DNA from: Vigna angularis
Lineage: Eukaryota > Streptophyta > Magnoliopsida > Fabales > Fabaceae
Reading direction: 5' to 3'
DNA: 64,000 nt
Assembly: GCF_016808095.1 (NCBI RefSeq)
Contig: NC_068977.1
Location: 30,095,364 to 30,159,363 of the forward strand
Shown: positions 37,013 to 49,710 of the stretch, in pieces
How the letters are laid out: each line of letters begins with the position of its first letter
How positions within the stretch are numbered: position 1 is the stretch's first letter
Notes under the pieces: generated by a model
What the model was told of the DNA's origin: nothing
The model's database searches: none
What the model saw: the letters and a program-made list of their open reading frames with translations, nothing else
Made by a program: the position numbers and the translations under genes

Positions 37013-38375
37013 TTAAGTGCTCCCTACACCATTCTTGAGCCAATTGACGACCTCTTTCATGTTAGGCCTCTTATCTGCGCTAGTATCAGTGCATCTAAGA
37101 GCTATTGTGGTCACATTTTTCAACTGCTGCAAATCAAATCTCCCCTTCAGTTTTGGATCTGCGATATTGCCGAAGAGACCTTTGTTGACAAATGGTGTGG
37201 CCCATTGAACAATATCCCTTTTCACTCCTCCAGGAAATTTCTCAATGGGTTTCTTCGCACTGATGATCTCCAACAGTAAAATTCCAAAGCTGTAAACATC
37301 ACAACTCTCAGAAACTTTTCCCCACATAGCATATTCTGGTGCCAGATATCCTAGGGTGCCTTTAACCTTTGTAGTCATATGGGTCACACCATCTGGTACC
37401 AGCTTTGCAAAACCAAAATCAGCAACCTTAGATTGGAATTCAGAATCCAGAAGAACATTGCTCGCTTTTATATCTCTATGTATGATGTGAGGAGTTGACT
37501 CATGGTGCAAATACCTTATCCAGAAACAAAAAACATATTCACAAACATCAGTTGTGTCAATTGTGTTGGTTGAATAATGTCAAGATTTTTGGAACCATGA
37601 AAGACAAATATGGAGAAGTTAAACTTACAATAAACCTTCAGCAGCTCCAATTGCTATGCTCATTCTTCTCGCCCAATCTAACTGACATTCCTTGGCAAGT
37701 GGACCATGCAAATGTGTGAGCAAGCTATGATTAGGCATGTAATCATACACAATCAACCTTTCATCTCCTCCTGCATAGAATCCTCTCAACCCCAACAGAT
37801 TCTTATGCCTCACTCTTCCTAATACTTCCACTTCCACTGCAAACTCCATTTCTGCTTTCGCAGTCATTGTCTTCAATCGCTTCACTGCAATCTGCAGATT
37901 TTAAAATCTGTTCAAACCCTCATATTTTATGCAGTATACATCAGTTCATGTTTAAACCAAAAACTGACACGATGCAGATTTAAATTTGTCCATTCAACAG
38001 AAACTATGTCATGCTTAAACTTTTTATATATATATATCAAACAAAAGTTCAGATATTTTGCCTGAACTCCTTTACTTGTTCGACCAAAATATACACTGCC
38101 AAATCCACCCTCTCCAATCTTATTATCTTGATGAAAGTTGTTTGTGGCTCTAAGCAACTCCTTCAAGGTGTACATTTCCCATGGATAATCCCTATTGTTC
38201 TTCTTCCTAGCAATTCTGGTAAAAAGAAGAAAAGAAAAAAAAAAAAACAGATATATTAACTGAAAACCTAAAATTATGATAACTCACGCATGAAAATTAA
38301 GCAGATATAAAAACCGTACTGAATTTTGCTTTGCCCTTCGTCTGAGAGGAAACAACAGTATTGCTTCAAGTTCAT
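37013..38375 (-). CDS. PTI1-like receptor-like cytoplasmic kinase (At3g15890-like), 4 exons, 324 aa
   Basis: Exons: 38375-38320, 38215-38062, 37891-37629, 37514-37013; phases 2, 0, 2, total 975 bases. Ser/Thr kinase of the RLCK class, expected to phosphorylate partners at the plasma membrane. Motifs: Gly loop GEGGFGSVY (53-61), IAVK with Lys74, catalytic HRDIKASN (170-177), DFG (190-192), activation segment [12 protein letters not shown] with Thr211, and DVYSFG. All catalytic residues are present, so it should be active. No transmembrane segment; the N-terminus MNLKQYCC has adjacent Cys7/Cys8 that could be S-acylated. Plant homologues I recall are about 350-360 residues with a basic tail after GGV; this copy stops at GVGST. 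Intron 2 begins CAG|GCAAAA, i.e. a GC-AG intron; the alternative GT three codons earlier would delete conserved residues. Exon 1 (56 bases) is the least certain part. Confidence 0.9.
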
Positions 38376-39346
38376 TGTTTGAAGGAAGAATCTTTAGAAT
38401 CTTAGTTCAGTTTGACAGAAGAGAAAGTTGGAAGGGTTGAAGTTAAAAACAAAATGAAAGATAGGCTCAACTCAAACCCTGCAAGAAAGAAGCATAATAA
38501 TGTGAACCGGCAAATGCAAAGAAGACAGAAGATGTTTATGGTATCGACAAGGGACTACCTTGGAAGTCAAGGTCGCTTAAGGTTAATATAAACAAATTCT
38601 GTGTATATTTTATGCATCAAATTGTGGCCTATGCCATTGTTTGCTAGCATTCGTTAAGCTTCATTTTTCATTGGAATTGTCACATTTTATATTACTTTTC
38701 GTGTGAGCTTAATTATTACAACAATGCACCAATTCGTCTTACTTCTTGTATAGAAAAATTGATGGTCCTGTTAGAGCTTGAGTTGGATAATTTTCACCAA
38801 TGGAAAGTGATGATGTCACTGCCATCCCAACTTTTTATCAACGGCGGAAATTTGGCAATGGAAGTAGATTCCATGTTTGGTGTATACTAAGAAGATTTTT
38901 AATTCTGTAAATTTCTTGGTATTTTTCAGTTGGAAAAATGTCTCAATCAAGCACAGTATATAGCTCTTACCCTTTCACACTCTTAAGCATACAACAATTT
39001 TGTTTTCGTAGTATTAATAAGTGGATATCTAATCCTCGTATACCAGTTTTTTAGAGTGAGAATTGTTAAGAAGTAAGTTTAAAAGACCAATTTTTAAATA
39101 AATATTGTCTTTACTTTTATACTTTAAATTAATTTTATGGAATTTTCAAATTTTATGAGCAGTCAGAAGAGTTTTTTTTCTTTTTTCTTTTATCTGATAA
39201 AGGAGGCTAAAGGGTCATTACGTGTTACAATGGTGTGGAAATTCCAGGAAAGTCTCTTCGTAGTAAAATTTACGAGAAAGGTTAAAGTAACACGGAATAT
39301 GATTAATATATTCTATTTGTTATATTATAAGAATAATCATACTTTC

Positions 39347-39477
39347 ATAATATTTTAATATTATTTATGTTTTATTTTGTGATTGGTTCATGTTAGTGTT
39401 TATAATTATTATTATTATTAATTTGAAGTAATTTTGGACCAATCATAATAACAAGTAAACGATGTTAAAATATTGTT
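39347..39477. mobile_element. possible diverged MITE with inverted arms
   Basis: Arms 'aatattttaatattatttatg...gattggttca' and, reversed, 'aatattttaacatcgtttac...gattggtcca' are imperfect inverted repeats around a short AT-rich loop. The GATTGGTCC word also occurs in the foldback at 31461-31921. No target duplication found. Confidence 0.4.
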
Positions 39478-40541
39478 AAATATCATTATCATATTATAAT
39501 TTTGTCAAATATTAATATTTGAGAAAAGAAGTGACGTGACAGACATTTTCCAATAATAAAGCCACCAACTATAGTAACTGGTCTGATTATTAAAAAAAAG
39601 GAAGAAATATGGTATTAGAGATTAAGTTAAACGAATCATTTGGTTTAGCTATTATTAACACTTATCATGCGTCTAATCAGAAGTTGAGTCGTTGACCTTT
39701 TAATTTCTTTGCCGTTTTGACTAGTTTTGCCCTTCATGTCACTACTTATTCACATGAATTCATTGGGTTAAATTAATATGCAGACTTAAATACGTTTTAA
39801 ATTCCCTAATAATTTAGTTCTTAAGTTTATTTTTTCATTTAATGTTTTAAATAACCTTATCGTTATTATAATGATATCAAAACTAAATGAAAAGAAGGAT
39901 TATATTATATGTATTTGAAACATTTCTAGAAATAAGATTCTTTTAGGAATTAAAAAGAATCATATATAATTTGTTCCTCTTATATTTTCCATTTTTATCA
40001 CTTTTATTATTGAGATTTTTGTAAAAATAAGAAATATTTTGTTTCTACAAATAAATTAATGTCTCTAAGCTAAGTTTAATGAACTATTTGCTAACAATCA
40101 GTTGGGAGTAAATTAAAATCTAAATTGAAAGTAAATAAAATCTTGGACATTAATTTTGGAGACTGGTTCAATGTCTAATTTAGAAATTTCTTCAATAACA
40201 ATAAAATATAATTTAAAAACTAGCAATCCTTCTTTCTAAAAGAGTTCCTGTAATGACTGAATATCTTGTCTTTAATAAAATTCCTGTAGAAAAATAGAAA
40301 ATAATATTATTCAATTTCGGATTATAATTATAAGAAATATTTTAGTGTGTAACTACATTACTTCTCTTGAAGGTGAAGTGTTATTTGTCAATAGTAAAAT
40401 AAAACTGTCTTTGTAGATGCATGTCGATACGTACAGCTTCAGTAACACCACACGTAAACAAATTAATAATTTCAATTTTCTTATATAACCTAAAACACAT
40501 GGCCAACTTGTTAACCCAGATTATGAAAATCTGAGACATGT

Positions 40542-40544
<3 letters not shown>

Positions 40545-40588
<44 letters not shown>
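40545..40588. repeat. (AT)n microsatellite
   Basis: About 44 bp of AT with one GT interruption. Confidence 0.9.
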
Positions 40589-41973
40589 GACTAATTATTT
40601 AATTATGTGAAAACAGTGGCTTTCGGTTCCTACAAAAGCCAAAGTAAATTAGAGTGACAAGTCAAACACTGTCTAGAGAAGACTCCTTATGAATGGTATA
40701 TTTTTATAACTTTAATTATCAAATTTAACATCTTGAAAAAATTATTCATAATATTATATAGAGAGACAGATAACACGAAAAAAAAGGTTACTATGGCCGG
40801 AGAAATAGCTACCACAATTTCACAATATAATAAATAGTTATTGAATACGAAGCTTTATTAAAAATATAATTTCACATAATTATCCTTTATTAAAAATTCA
40901 TGTAATCGAAATTAGAATAATTTATTCTTCTTTAACCGATTCCAGTCCCTCATCTGATAACTATAACAGTAATAATAATAATATATAATAATAAAAAAAA
41001 AAGTATTGCTTAATTAATATATATGAAAGATTTGCCCATTCTTTTTCCAAAGAGATGAAAAGAATGGATGCTGACGTTGAGGACGTGCAAGGTGGAATCC
41101 AAAACCATATTGGCTAATAATTCTCATTGGCACGAATAGCTTCTATTAGAGTCTTTATTTATTTAATTTAAATATAATGTTTAAACTTTGAGTAAGAAAC
41201 TTCTAGACAATAGAATACATATAGTACCATTTTATAATTCCACTAATTTCGTTTACCAATGGCAGAATCAACTATGAAGTTTTCTCAGCATTTATAAAAT
41301 TATGAAGACAGCTATTGGGTTTCAATTAAGGGAAAGGCCAAGAGAAGAACTCATGATAAAATAAATATAATGGTCTCTTCCTACTTCAAATGCAATAAGA
41401 ACAAATGCTTTATATTCCAAATTTTACTAACTTACTTTTAAATTTAATTAAACTCATTCACCTGCTTCAAGAAAGTTGATGTGAAAAATTGTTTTATTTC
41501 ATTATTAATGTGTGTTACCTAATGCTTTTTAGTCTTTTAAGATGGAAAAGAAAAGGAAAGTAAAGACTACCTAGGTCTAGCAATAAAGTATACGTAGGTC
41601 TAGAGAATTTATTTCACATTAAAATGGTAACTTTTTTTGGTTATGTATATGTATATATAAAATTATAATGAATATCATATCCGGGTGCTTTTGTAACTGA
41701 TTGAACTGTTTTCATTTTCTTAAAAGAGTATTTTAGTTTTATTTCAATTTATACATATTTTTAAAAGAAATTATCATTTTTTAAATATATAAAAAACGAA
41801 ATATTTTTCCTACTTTTTTTCATAAATACAACCTATAATTTTACCTGGTTTAACTCAATATAAGTTGGATTGAATCATGCTTGCATTACTTCATTAATTT
41901 GATGGGTTATCTTCAGCACTGTTTGGGTCAATTTTGCTGCACTATTTGTTTATTGGTGTATGAACCAGTACAA

Positions 41974-42966
41974 TTTTCCTCGGGGAGTTGCTCCCTCCAC
42001 CCCCACACGTCTCTTTCTCCACCTCCCCAATTTTCTAAAATGCCAATTATATCTTTCTAAAATGACAATTATATCCTCAAAAGTTAAAATTTTTTATTTT
42101 TATTATTTTATTATTTTAATTTATTTAAAACTTCTGATTTACTTCCCTCTGCACCTCTTCCTCTCTTCCATTTCCGTTTACCTTTCTCTCTTCCGTCAAG
42201 CTTCTTCTCCATTTCTCCATTTCCGTTTATCATTTTCTCTTCAAGCCTCATCAACCTTTCACTTCTATTTCTCCATTTCTTTCTTCTTACCATATATAAC
42301 ATTTAAAATTATAAATTTAAATATAAATTACTGTAAATAAAATAAACAAATAAAATAAAAACGAAACGTAAAAGGAACACTGCCTCTGGACGGATGACAT
42401 CCTTCAACGGATGTCAACATCCGTTTAAGGCAAAACGGATGTCGACATCCGTTTCGCCTTAAACGGATGTTGACATCCGTTGAAGGATGTCATCCGTCCA
42501 GAGGCAGTGTTCCTTTTAGGTTTCGTTTTTATTTTACTACGTTTTGCGGCTCATGCAAGGATTATAGGCTTGGATATTCAAAGGATTATTGGAAGTATGG
42601 GAAGGGTTTAGGGTTTAGAATTATAGGAAGGATTATGACTACGTACCTGGAGAGGAACCACGACAAGGACACTACACCATAAACGCACTGCACCACGTAT
42701 TGCACCGAGAACAAGAGGAAGATTGCTTGATAATTCTTTTCACGATCACCAAGCTTTGCAGAAAAATATTTTACTCATACAAGGAACTACGTAGGTTATC
42801 AGTGAAATATGTTATAAATGAATAAAATTAAAAAACAATAATTTTAAAAATAAAATTTTACTGAGGGGCAAAATAGTAAAGGAAAGGTAGAGGAAGGGGC
42901 AAAAAAGTAAAGGGGAGGTGGAGAAAGAGATGTGTGGGGGTGGAGGGAGCAACTCCCTTTTCCTCG
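41974..42966. mobile_element. Mutator-type MITE, 975 bp, perfect 9-bp target duplication
   Basis: The element is 41983-42957 with TTTTCCTCG at 41974-41982 and 42958-42966. The TIRs start GGGAGTTGCTCCCTCCACCC, match on the other arm for about 45 bp (one mismatch, CACACGTCTC against CACACATCTC) and continue weakly inwards. A 9-bp duplication is characteristic of the Mutator superfamily. There is no transposase. A 186-bp palindrome sits near its centre (listed separately), and 42540-42720 is a less AT-rich stretch of unknown origin with no clear frame. Confidence 0.88.
42351..42536. repeat. 186-bp near-perfect palindrome without a loop
   Basis: Symmetrical about GTCGAC at 42441-42446. The two 93-bp arms differ at only about two positions (ACGTAAAAGG/ACCTAAAAGG and AGGCAAAAC/AGGCGAAAC). 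Within each arm the words ACGGATGTC and GACATCCGT recur, so arms are themselves partly self-complementary. A transcript through it would be an almost fully double-stranded hairpin. Confidence 0.95.
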
Positions 42967-43173
42967 TAGTGCAATATCACTTGGAGGCCCAAACAAAGAC
43001 TAAACTAGATTTTGTCCAATAATAAAGCCAGCTAATAAGTCCACAAACCAACTTTAGGCCCACTTATAATAATAATAATTATTATTTATTATTATTACTA
43101 TTGTTACCGTTATTATTAATGAATACAAGTTACAGGAGAGGGAGAGAGACAGAAGATATAACGATGCAAATAA

Positions 43174-43175
<2 letters not shown>

Positions 43176-43228
<53 letters not shown>
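43176..43228. repeat. (TA)n microsatellite
   Basis: About 53 bp of TA. Confidence 0.95.
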
Positions 43229-43229
<1 letters not shown>

Positions 43230-43431
43230 CGTAAAATTAGATATTAATATAGATAATTCAATAGGAGATGGAACAATAAATTTAACACACAATAAGTTTT
43301 GTTATAATAGAGTCTACTTCATGATATAATCATGTTAAGAAATAAATTTTAACTTTAATTTTATCTAATAAAACTAGTTTGTAAGATATCATTTAAACTC
43401 ATTTATATATAACAAATCGCCGTAAAATATT

Positions 43432-43436
<5 letters not shown>

Positions 43437-43470
<34 letters not shown>
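43437..43470. repeat. (TA)n microsatellite
   Basis: About 34 bp of TA, flanked by complementary TCAAAATATA/ATATTTTGA. Confidence 0.9.
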
Positions 43471-43475
<5 letters not shown>

Positions 43476-45928
43476 AATTGACGAGGTTTGAAGAAGATTC
43501 GAGGTTATAAATCCATAATTTTGTTGGGGACACTAGAACTGTATTATGTGGACTTTGTTTATTTTAGTATATATCCCCACCTACTTCGAGGCTTCCCTAC
43601 ATCATATGTATGAACAGTTGCTCTTCCATGCTGTTGAATTAAATACAATCAATGAAGATGGTAAGAAAGGTGATTGAGAAAATCAATTTGGATGAATTCC
43701 AAGATCTACGTGGAGGCTGGAAGAACATTGACCCTGGCCTTAGACACTGTTCCATTAATATGGCAGTGGACCAGTAGGGACTAGCTACCTGCTACGCCTA
43801 TCTGGTTCTGATTCAGTTTCACGATTTGTGGACCAAATTTATTTCGCTATGTTTTCGCCTTACCAGCAACACTGCAAAACAAAATCTGATACTGGCATAC
43901 TAATTAATAACATAATTATGTACTAAAGCTGTTTTTTAGTGCTACATGGAGAAAACTATAATGTTTGTGATGCTTTTTTAAGTAACTAAGTACAATGAAC
44001 TGAAGGAGGATCGAATACTAATCGAGTGAAGTTCATCCAAAATAATTTTACTTTTGGACCACATGTAGGTAGTTCAATATTATGGAGGAAGATACTGGAT
44101 GAATTAGAAATTATAAACACGTATAAGGTTGATTATGTTTGTGTGCTTTAGGCAGATTTTGGATAATTGCAGGATCATACTTATTCCACTACTTTATGAA
44201 ATGAGTCCATAAACACTGAAGATGTGATCCACAATAATGCATTTAAAGCAGTGCAGCGAAGATTAGCTTAGTTGTCACATCTTCGCTTATAATGATTCTG
44301 ATTATAATTCCTGATTAATAAAATAATTGGATAATGCTGGTTTCATATCTGCTAAATACAGTTGCTTTGATACTCGACCAGTTTATTTTTCGCATAATGG
44401 ACCAAGGATATACATGAATACAATCACTTAAATGGAAATGGTTTTGAACTAACTCTTAAAACAAATTATTATCCAACTTGAGGGAATATTACCTCTTACT
44501 TTTTCTTTCTGCTTTCGTAGTGTCTTTTGAAGATAATCGTGTTTGAGTTTAACCATTAAATATAAATATATTTTACCAAACTATGCCTGCTTCAAAACCG
44601 GCACTCGGTAATACAAAACCTAGCTATATCATCAACATCTTGGTTACATCCTTAAAATCATGGTTCCACTTGATCAACCACTGTCTCTGGCCAGCTGGAG
44701 AAATTGGTTGGACCATGCTTATAACTGTTAGGGAGGTGCAATAAAGAGAAAGTGAGGGACCAACATATTTATGGTTTAACTGATCATATAGCAGATGTTG
44801 AATCACAGGCTGCAGCATATGTGCCCGTCAAGAAAAGCACAGGAAAAGGAGCTAGGAATGAGTAAATCATCCAGTCAATGGCTATGATTTCTGATTGATT
44901 TACATAATTTAATTTTTATGCAAACCCACATAGAATACTCATAAATAATGTACACTCCAGAGGTTTTCTATTCAATAATGAAACAGAAAAGTATGCAGAA
45001 GGCTAGATTGCTATCTTCAATTACAATTTATCAGTTTCAATTAAATGTCTATTCTTTTCCAATTTGTGAGCTGCATGAGTTTCTCGAAATAGTTTAAGTT
45101 TTATTATATTTCAACAATACTTTTCCTCTTGTTTTTCCTTACTAATTAAGTACTATGAAATTCACCTGCTTCCGTATTCTCAAAATATTATTAGTAACAC
45201 TTCAATAATACATTTAATTTACTAGCTATACCTTCAAAACAATTTTTCTTTCAATATTATGGCCCTTCATACATTGTGTTTTATGTACATTTATGGCTTC
45301 TGTTTCTCATGATGCATCACTAATATTCATGTGTCTATTATCACTCTTACTAGGTATTTGTGTGTAGATATATAAATGAAGCTATCAATTCTATCGAAAA
45401 AATAGTGTAGAATCTGGCATGCTCTCTTCATTTCCGTTAAAGATCAAAGTGTTTTTTGTATGCGATAGAAAAAGAGACTACGTAGAACAATATAATTGTT
45501 ACAAAAAATGCTACTGAGTAGAGAGAAACAAAACTTTGACGTAAATAAAGACTTTGCGCTGCCAAAATGGAAACCAAATTCAAATTTTGTCTAAACTATC
45601 ACTATCTGATAGCTAATGCAGTTATTGTTGGAACTAAAGTGAAAGAAACGAAGAACATTCTAATACTTGATTGCTGTATTGATGCAGAAGAAAATAGCAA
45701 GGTTTTAAAATGTAGTTGTTGAGTGAAAGTTTATAAAACCATAAAAACCTAGACATTATCAATGCAGTGGCAGGCTCTTAATTAAAACCATGTTAAGTAA
45801 TACTGCCCCATGTTTAAAGAAAATGATTTGGCAATTAAAAAATGGCAATTGTAAGAGTTAAATGCAGAAACGTGCATACAAAACATTGAACATCATTATG
45901 AACTCTATCCATGTTTGTGACCTTCATG

Positions 45929-45991
45929 AAATTGAATCGTCAACTAGCTAAATTGAATCGTCAACTAGCTAAATTGAATCGTCAACTAGCT
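45929..45991. repeat. 21-bp perfect tandem repeat, three copies
   Basis: Unit AAATTGAATCGTCAACTAGCT repeated three times head to tail without a mismatch. The unit length is a multiple of three, so an open frame runs through it, but no known protein is implied. Confidence 0.95.
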
Positions 45992-46290
45992 ACCCTTCGT
46001 ACTGCACCAACAATTGTGGCAGATAAAGTACAACTTTTAACAAGTTCACTTCTGTACAAATCACTCAAGTTAAGGGTATATGCAATAAGAAACATCCGAA
46101 TGAATAATATTTTAATTTTTCCCAAGATATTAGCAATTTTCAGGTTCAGGCAAAGTCTCTTGCAAACCTGCAAATGGTTAAATGATGGTGACCATACTGG
46201 TGTTATTTGAATATTCAGAAAATAAAGCAAACAAAAAATCTTTTGTGAAGAACACAAAACATTTTACACTAGAATGTTGTGTAACTTCTG

Positions 46291-47071
46291 CTACTTACTT
46301 GAAGATGATAATGCCTCCGTAATCTTTATTTGCAGTTCAGAGTAATCAGTGTCAATCATATTAGAATGATTGGGATCCTTCAGATCAGTTTATACAGAAC
46401 GAAACAATAATGATCAGTTTCAAAACCGTTACCATAATGCTCAATGGAAAATAAATTGACATGTACCTCTGATTGTATGGTATGTATGAATCTACCATCT
46501 CTTCTGATGGAAGTAGTGTTGACCACGTTAAGTCCTTCTTTATGCAGAATGTCCAATAATCTTGACATGGGAAACGCACTTTTCCTGAAGCTATGACTGC
46601 AAATAATCTCAAGGCCCCCAGGGAAAGGATGAACAAGAACCAAAGGTGGAAGATGAGTGGCAGAAGAGCTTTCATTCTCAATGCTACTCAAATTATTAGA
46701 CACCTTCAACAACGCATCCCTCTTTTCTTGCAATTGCTTTACCTTATCTTGAAGGTGGTTGATGTAATTCATAGCCTCATGCACATGATCTGAGGTTGAA
46801 CGCTTTCCCTGATGATGGTCATCAAGACATGGAATAAAAGCACCCCTAATGACTAGTGTGTTTCAAATTTCAATTACTCTTAAATTCCAACAAGAAAGAA
46901 GAGAAAATTAAAGAAACAAACAGTTTCAAAGACAAGTTGTTGTCCGAAGAAGATGCTTACCTTAATATACTCTAAAGGCAGAAGCGATCTGAGGTTGTTG
47001 CAGAGTTTTCCCATCTCTTGCCTTCTTTGTCTTTCAGTTTCCTTATGCATCCACTTCTTGTTTTCATCCAT
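46291..47071 (-). CDS. bHLH transcription factor, bHLH36/118/125-like, 3 exons, 179 aa
   Basis: Exons: 47071-46961, 46808-46467, 46377-46291; all junctions fall between codons, with donors GTAAGC and GTACAT and acceptors CATCAG and CTGAAG. The basic region (6-20) has His9, Glu13 and Arg17 in the H-E-R spacing that reads CANNTG/G-box DNA; helix 1 is about 20-32, the loop falls at the first intron, helix 2 starts near 42 and runs into a leucine/lysine-rich coiled segment (QLQEKRDALL). The C-terminal part (about 85-179) is the ACT-like region of this subgroup, with HPFPGGLEI and LNVVNTTSI. Acts as a nuclear dimer. The split inside the bHLH and the length fit the bHLH36/118/120/125/126 group. The last exon codes 28 residues ending ALSSSSK. 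Target genes cannot be inferred. Confidence 0.93.
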
Positions 47072-47630
47072 GGCTCAATCTTCTTTCTCATTTGACATGC
47101 ATCAACATTGCATCAGAGGACCATACAAGATCTGATGATGTTATTAAACAGTTAAATAAGTTTGAGAGAGAATAACGAGCAAATTAAAACTGAAAAGATG
47201 AAACTATTGATGACTGGGAGTGGAGAGGTTCATGATTGTGTATGGTAGCTTTTTGGGGGTGGCGAAGATACCAAAACAAGAAAATCAAGTGTAGGTAGTT
47301 GTTAGGGTTTGAGACTACTTTCCATTCTCCTGATATGCTATAGGATTCTGAAATCCTTCACACATAAGATTAGAATCCATCCATATCAGTACTCATATTT
47401 ATGTTTCCTTTTTCTTTGGTGGGACACAGTGTTTCCTGTCTTTTTTGAATGTGAATAATCATCACACTATATGTTACTTGCTTTCCTTATTTAAGATTGG
47501 AGGTACAAATTTTTGGTAGGTAGGTTAACTTAAGCTTTTTTACCTTCAAAATGAAAAGGGATAGATTTTTTTTTGTCAAAAAAGAGTAGTTGAAACTGAT
47601 ACTATGAGGAAGTTTTAAATCAGATTAACA

Positions 47631-47701
<71 letters not shown>

Positions 47702-49489
47702 AATACATATAGCTTTTAACTCTTTTCCCTTTCTCTCATTATAATATTATTATTGTTGTGCTTCTGATTAACTGAAGTGACCATAGCTCTTGTTTTTGTT
47801 GGTACAGAACAGACAATGATGGGATCGATTTCAGTAGAAAGTAATGCTTAAATCCATAGGATTCATTGTTAACAGGGAGCATTTATTTAGACATCTATTA
47901 AATATTTTATCCATTTTTTGCTATCACATTATGTTAGCGTATATAATTTACTGCCCATTGATATTTCAGTTAAATATATTCTTATTGCTTAGCTATTTTG
48001 AAGTCCATCCACCTTTCAAGTTCGCTAAAAAAAAATTCTCTACAACTTAATTAATCTACTTGAAAAAATAAAAATAAAAACTGGTGCGTGGAATTTTATA
48101 ATCTAGGGCAGTTGACACTTAAGTGGCTTAAGCCATAATCCTTAGTGAATGCTCTAATTTCTATACCACCTAAATACATGATTGTATATAAAAGAATTGT
48201 ACCATGGTATATTAATTTTTTTTAGAAGATCTTCTATTTTTTTTATAAGAAAAAAAATATTATAATAAAAGTAGAGTGCTTGGAGTATTCTAACTCTTTT
48301 AACAAGAAACATATACAAACTTAGGAGAAGATTTTATATTATTTTGGTTAAGATAATGTTATTTAACATAAAAAAAAAACAAGAATACTAGAAAGAGTTA
48401 TTATGACTTGTATTTAGACAATATAAAAAAAATAGTACAGAATTTGAACTCGACATTTTACACCTTTCCTTTTCTTACTTTCTACTTCTTTGTCATAACT
48501 TTTGACATGATGGCTCTTTCTTTAAAAATTGTTTATTATATATTTGGAATGGTATAATTTTTATTGATAATTCCTTTAATTGTAGGATTTTCTGAGACAT
48601 GTGTATATAAAAATTAGATAAAAAAAGCACAAATTAAAATATTTATATACAAATAACACCAAGGATATATTCAGTATTTAAACAGTTCCAGCCTACTATT
48701 ATTGGAAGGAAGTATGAGAGAGAGAGAGAGAAAATAGTGGGAAAAGGTATAGATTTTAAGTTGTTTGAATTAAAAAAAAGTTTGAGTTCTCTTTGTTTTG
48801 GAGAATGAGAGTGTCTCCAAGACATTTAGTGGAAAAAGAATGATGTTATGTTTCTTTATTTTATAGTTAGAAAGGTTGAAATTTTGTAGAGTTGCTAAAA
48901 AGTTTGTGTGGTGGGGAAGGAACATTGAAATGACAAAACTCAATTTGCAGATGACCCATAATGAATCTTTTGAGAAGCAAATTAATGGGCAGAATATAAA
49001 TATTATTAAATCACTTATAGATTAATAGTTAATTTTAGAAAGATTAGGGGAAAAATGTAAATTTGACCTAGTTGGTGGAAGTAGTTGAATGGTTCAATTG
49101 TATTGTGGAAGAAATACCATTCAAGTATGTCTTGGAATTTTGATGAGTGCACATGCAAATCATGGAGACCAAATGATGGAAACTTTAATCTAGATTGAAT
49201 TCGTAAGATAATACACATCATTTGGTGGAACAATATAGTTTTCTTCAATGTTCTTATTCCATCATACCATTATTTGCCATCGGAATACAAAGATTTTGAC
49301 CTTAATTATAGAAATGAGTTTGTTGTTTTTGTGATGTAGAGAACAGTGGCAAGACAGAGAAGCTATCATGGGTTAGACAGGTGTTTGATTTAAAAAGAAA
49401 CAATAATTCTATTTTTAATTAGTTTTAGACAATAACTAAAATGGTATAAATCTCTAGGTTTACACATATAATTGTAACACTTATATTTA
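47072..49489. other. intergenic, upstream of the bHLH gene
   Basis: Leader and promoter of the bHLH gene lie at the left end without nameable elements. (AT)n occupies about 47632-47698. The remainder is AT-rich with no supportable gene. Confidence 0.4.
47632..47698. repeat. (AT)n microsatellite
   Basis: About 67 bp of AT, some 560 bp upstream of the bHLH start codon. Confidence 0.95.
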
Positions 49490-49589
49490 TGTAAACAATT
49501 TCATCTCAATTAACAATACACGATAAGCACATTTTATCATGTAAACAATTTCATCTCAATTAACAATACACGATAAGCACATTTTATCA
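49490..49589. repeat. 50-bp perfect tandem duplication
   Basis: 49490-49539 and 49540-49589 are identical (start TGTAAACAATTTCATCTCAA, end CACATTTTATCA). A perfect match in non-coding DNA implies a recent event. Confidence 0.97.
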
Positions 49590-49710
49590 TTAACAGCTTT
49601 ACATGATGAGTTGAAAAGGATGAATACAATAAGCATAAGAAACTGAAAAGAACAAAAAAACCTTAAACAAATGAAAAGAAATACAAAACTTAAGAAATAA
49701 GTACTTTAAG

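Larger units (their letters stand above)
38376..41973. other. intergenic, upstream of the PTI1-like kinase
   Basis: AT-rich with no supportable gene. Contains a weak inverted repeat (39347-39477, listed) and an (AT)n tract at 40545-40588. The first few hundred bases next to 38375 must hold the kinase promoter and 5' leader, but no clear element can be named. Confidence 0.4.
42967..46290. other. intergenic, with two (AT)n tracts
   Basis: (TA)n at 43176-43228 and 43437-43470. No supportable gene; the 44624-44818 open frame has no recognisable features. The 3' flank of the bHLH gene lies at the right end. A 21-bp triplicate (45929-45991) is listed separately. Confidence 0.4.

Noticed and set aside
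41462..41485. Resemblance of 'cttcaagaaagttgatg' to miR396*
   Set aside because: Several mismatches and no complementary arm upstream to form a precursor hairpin.
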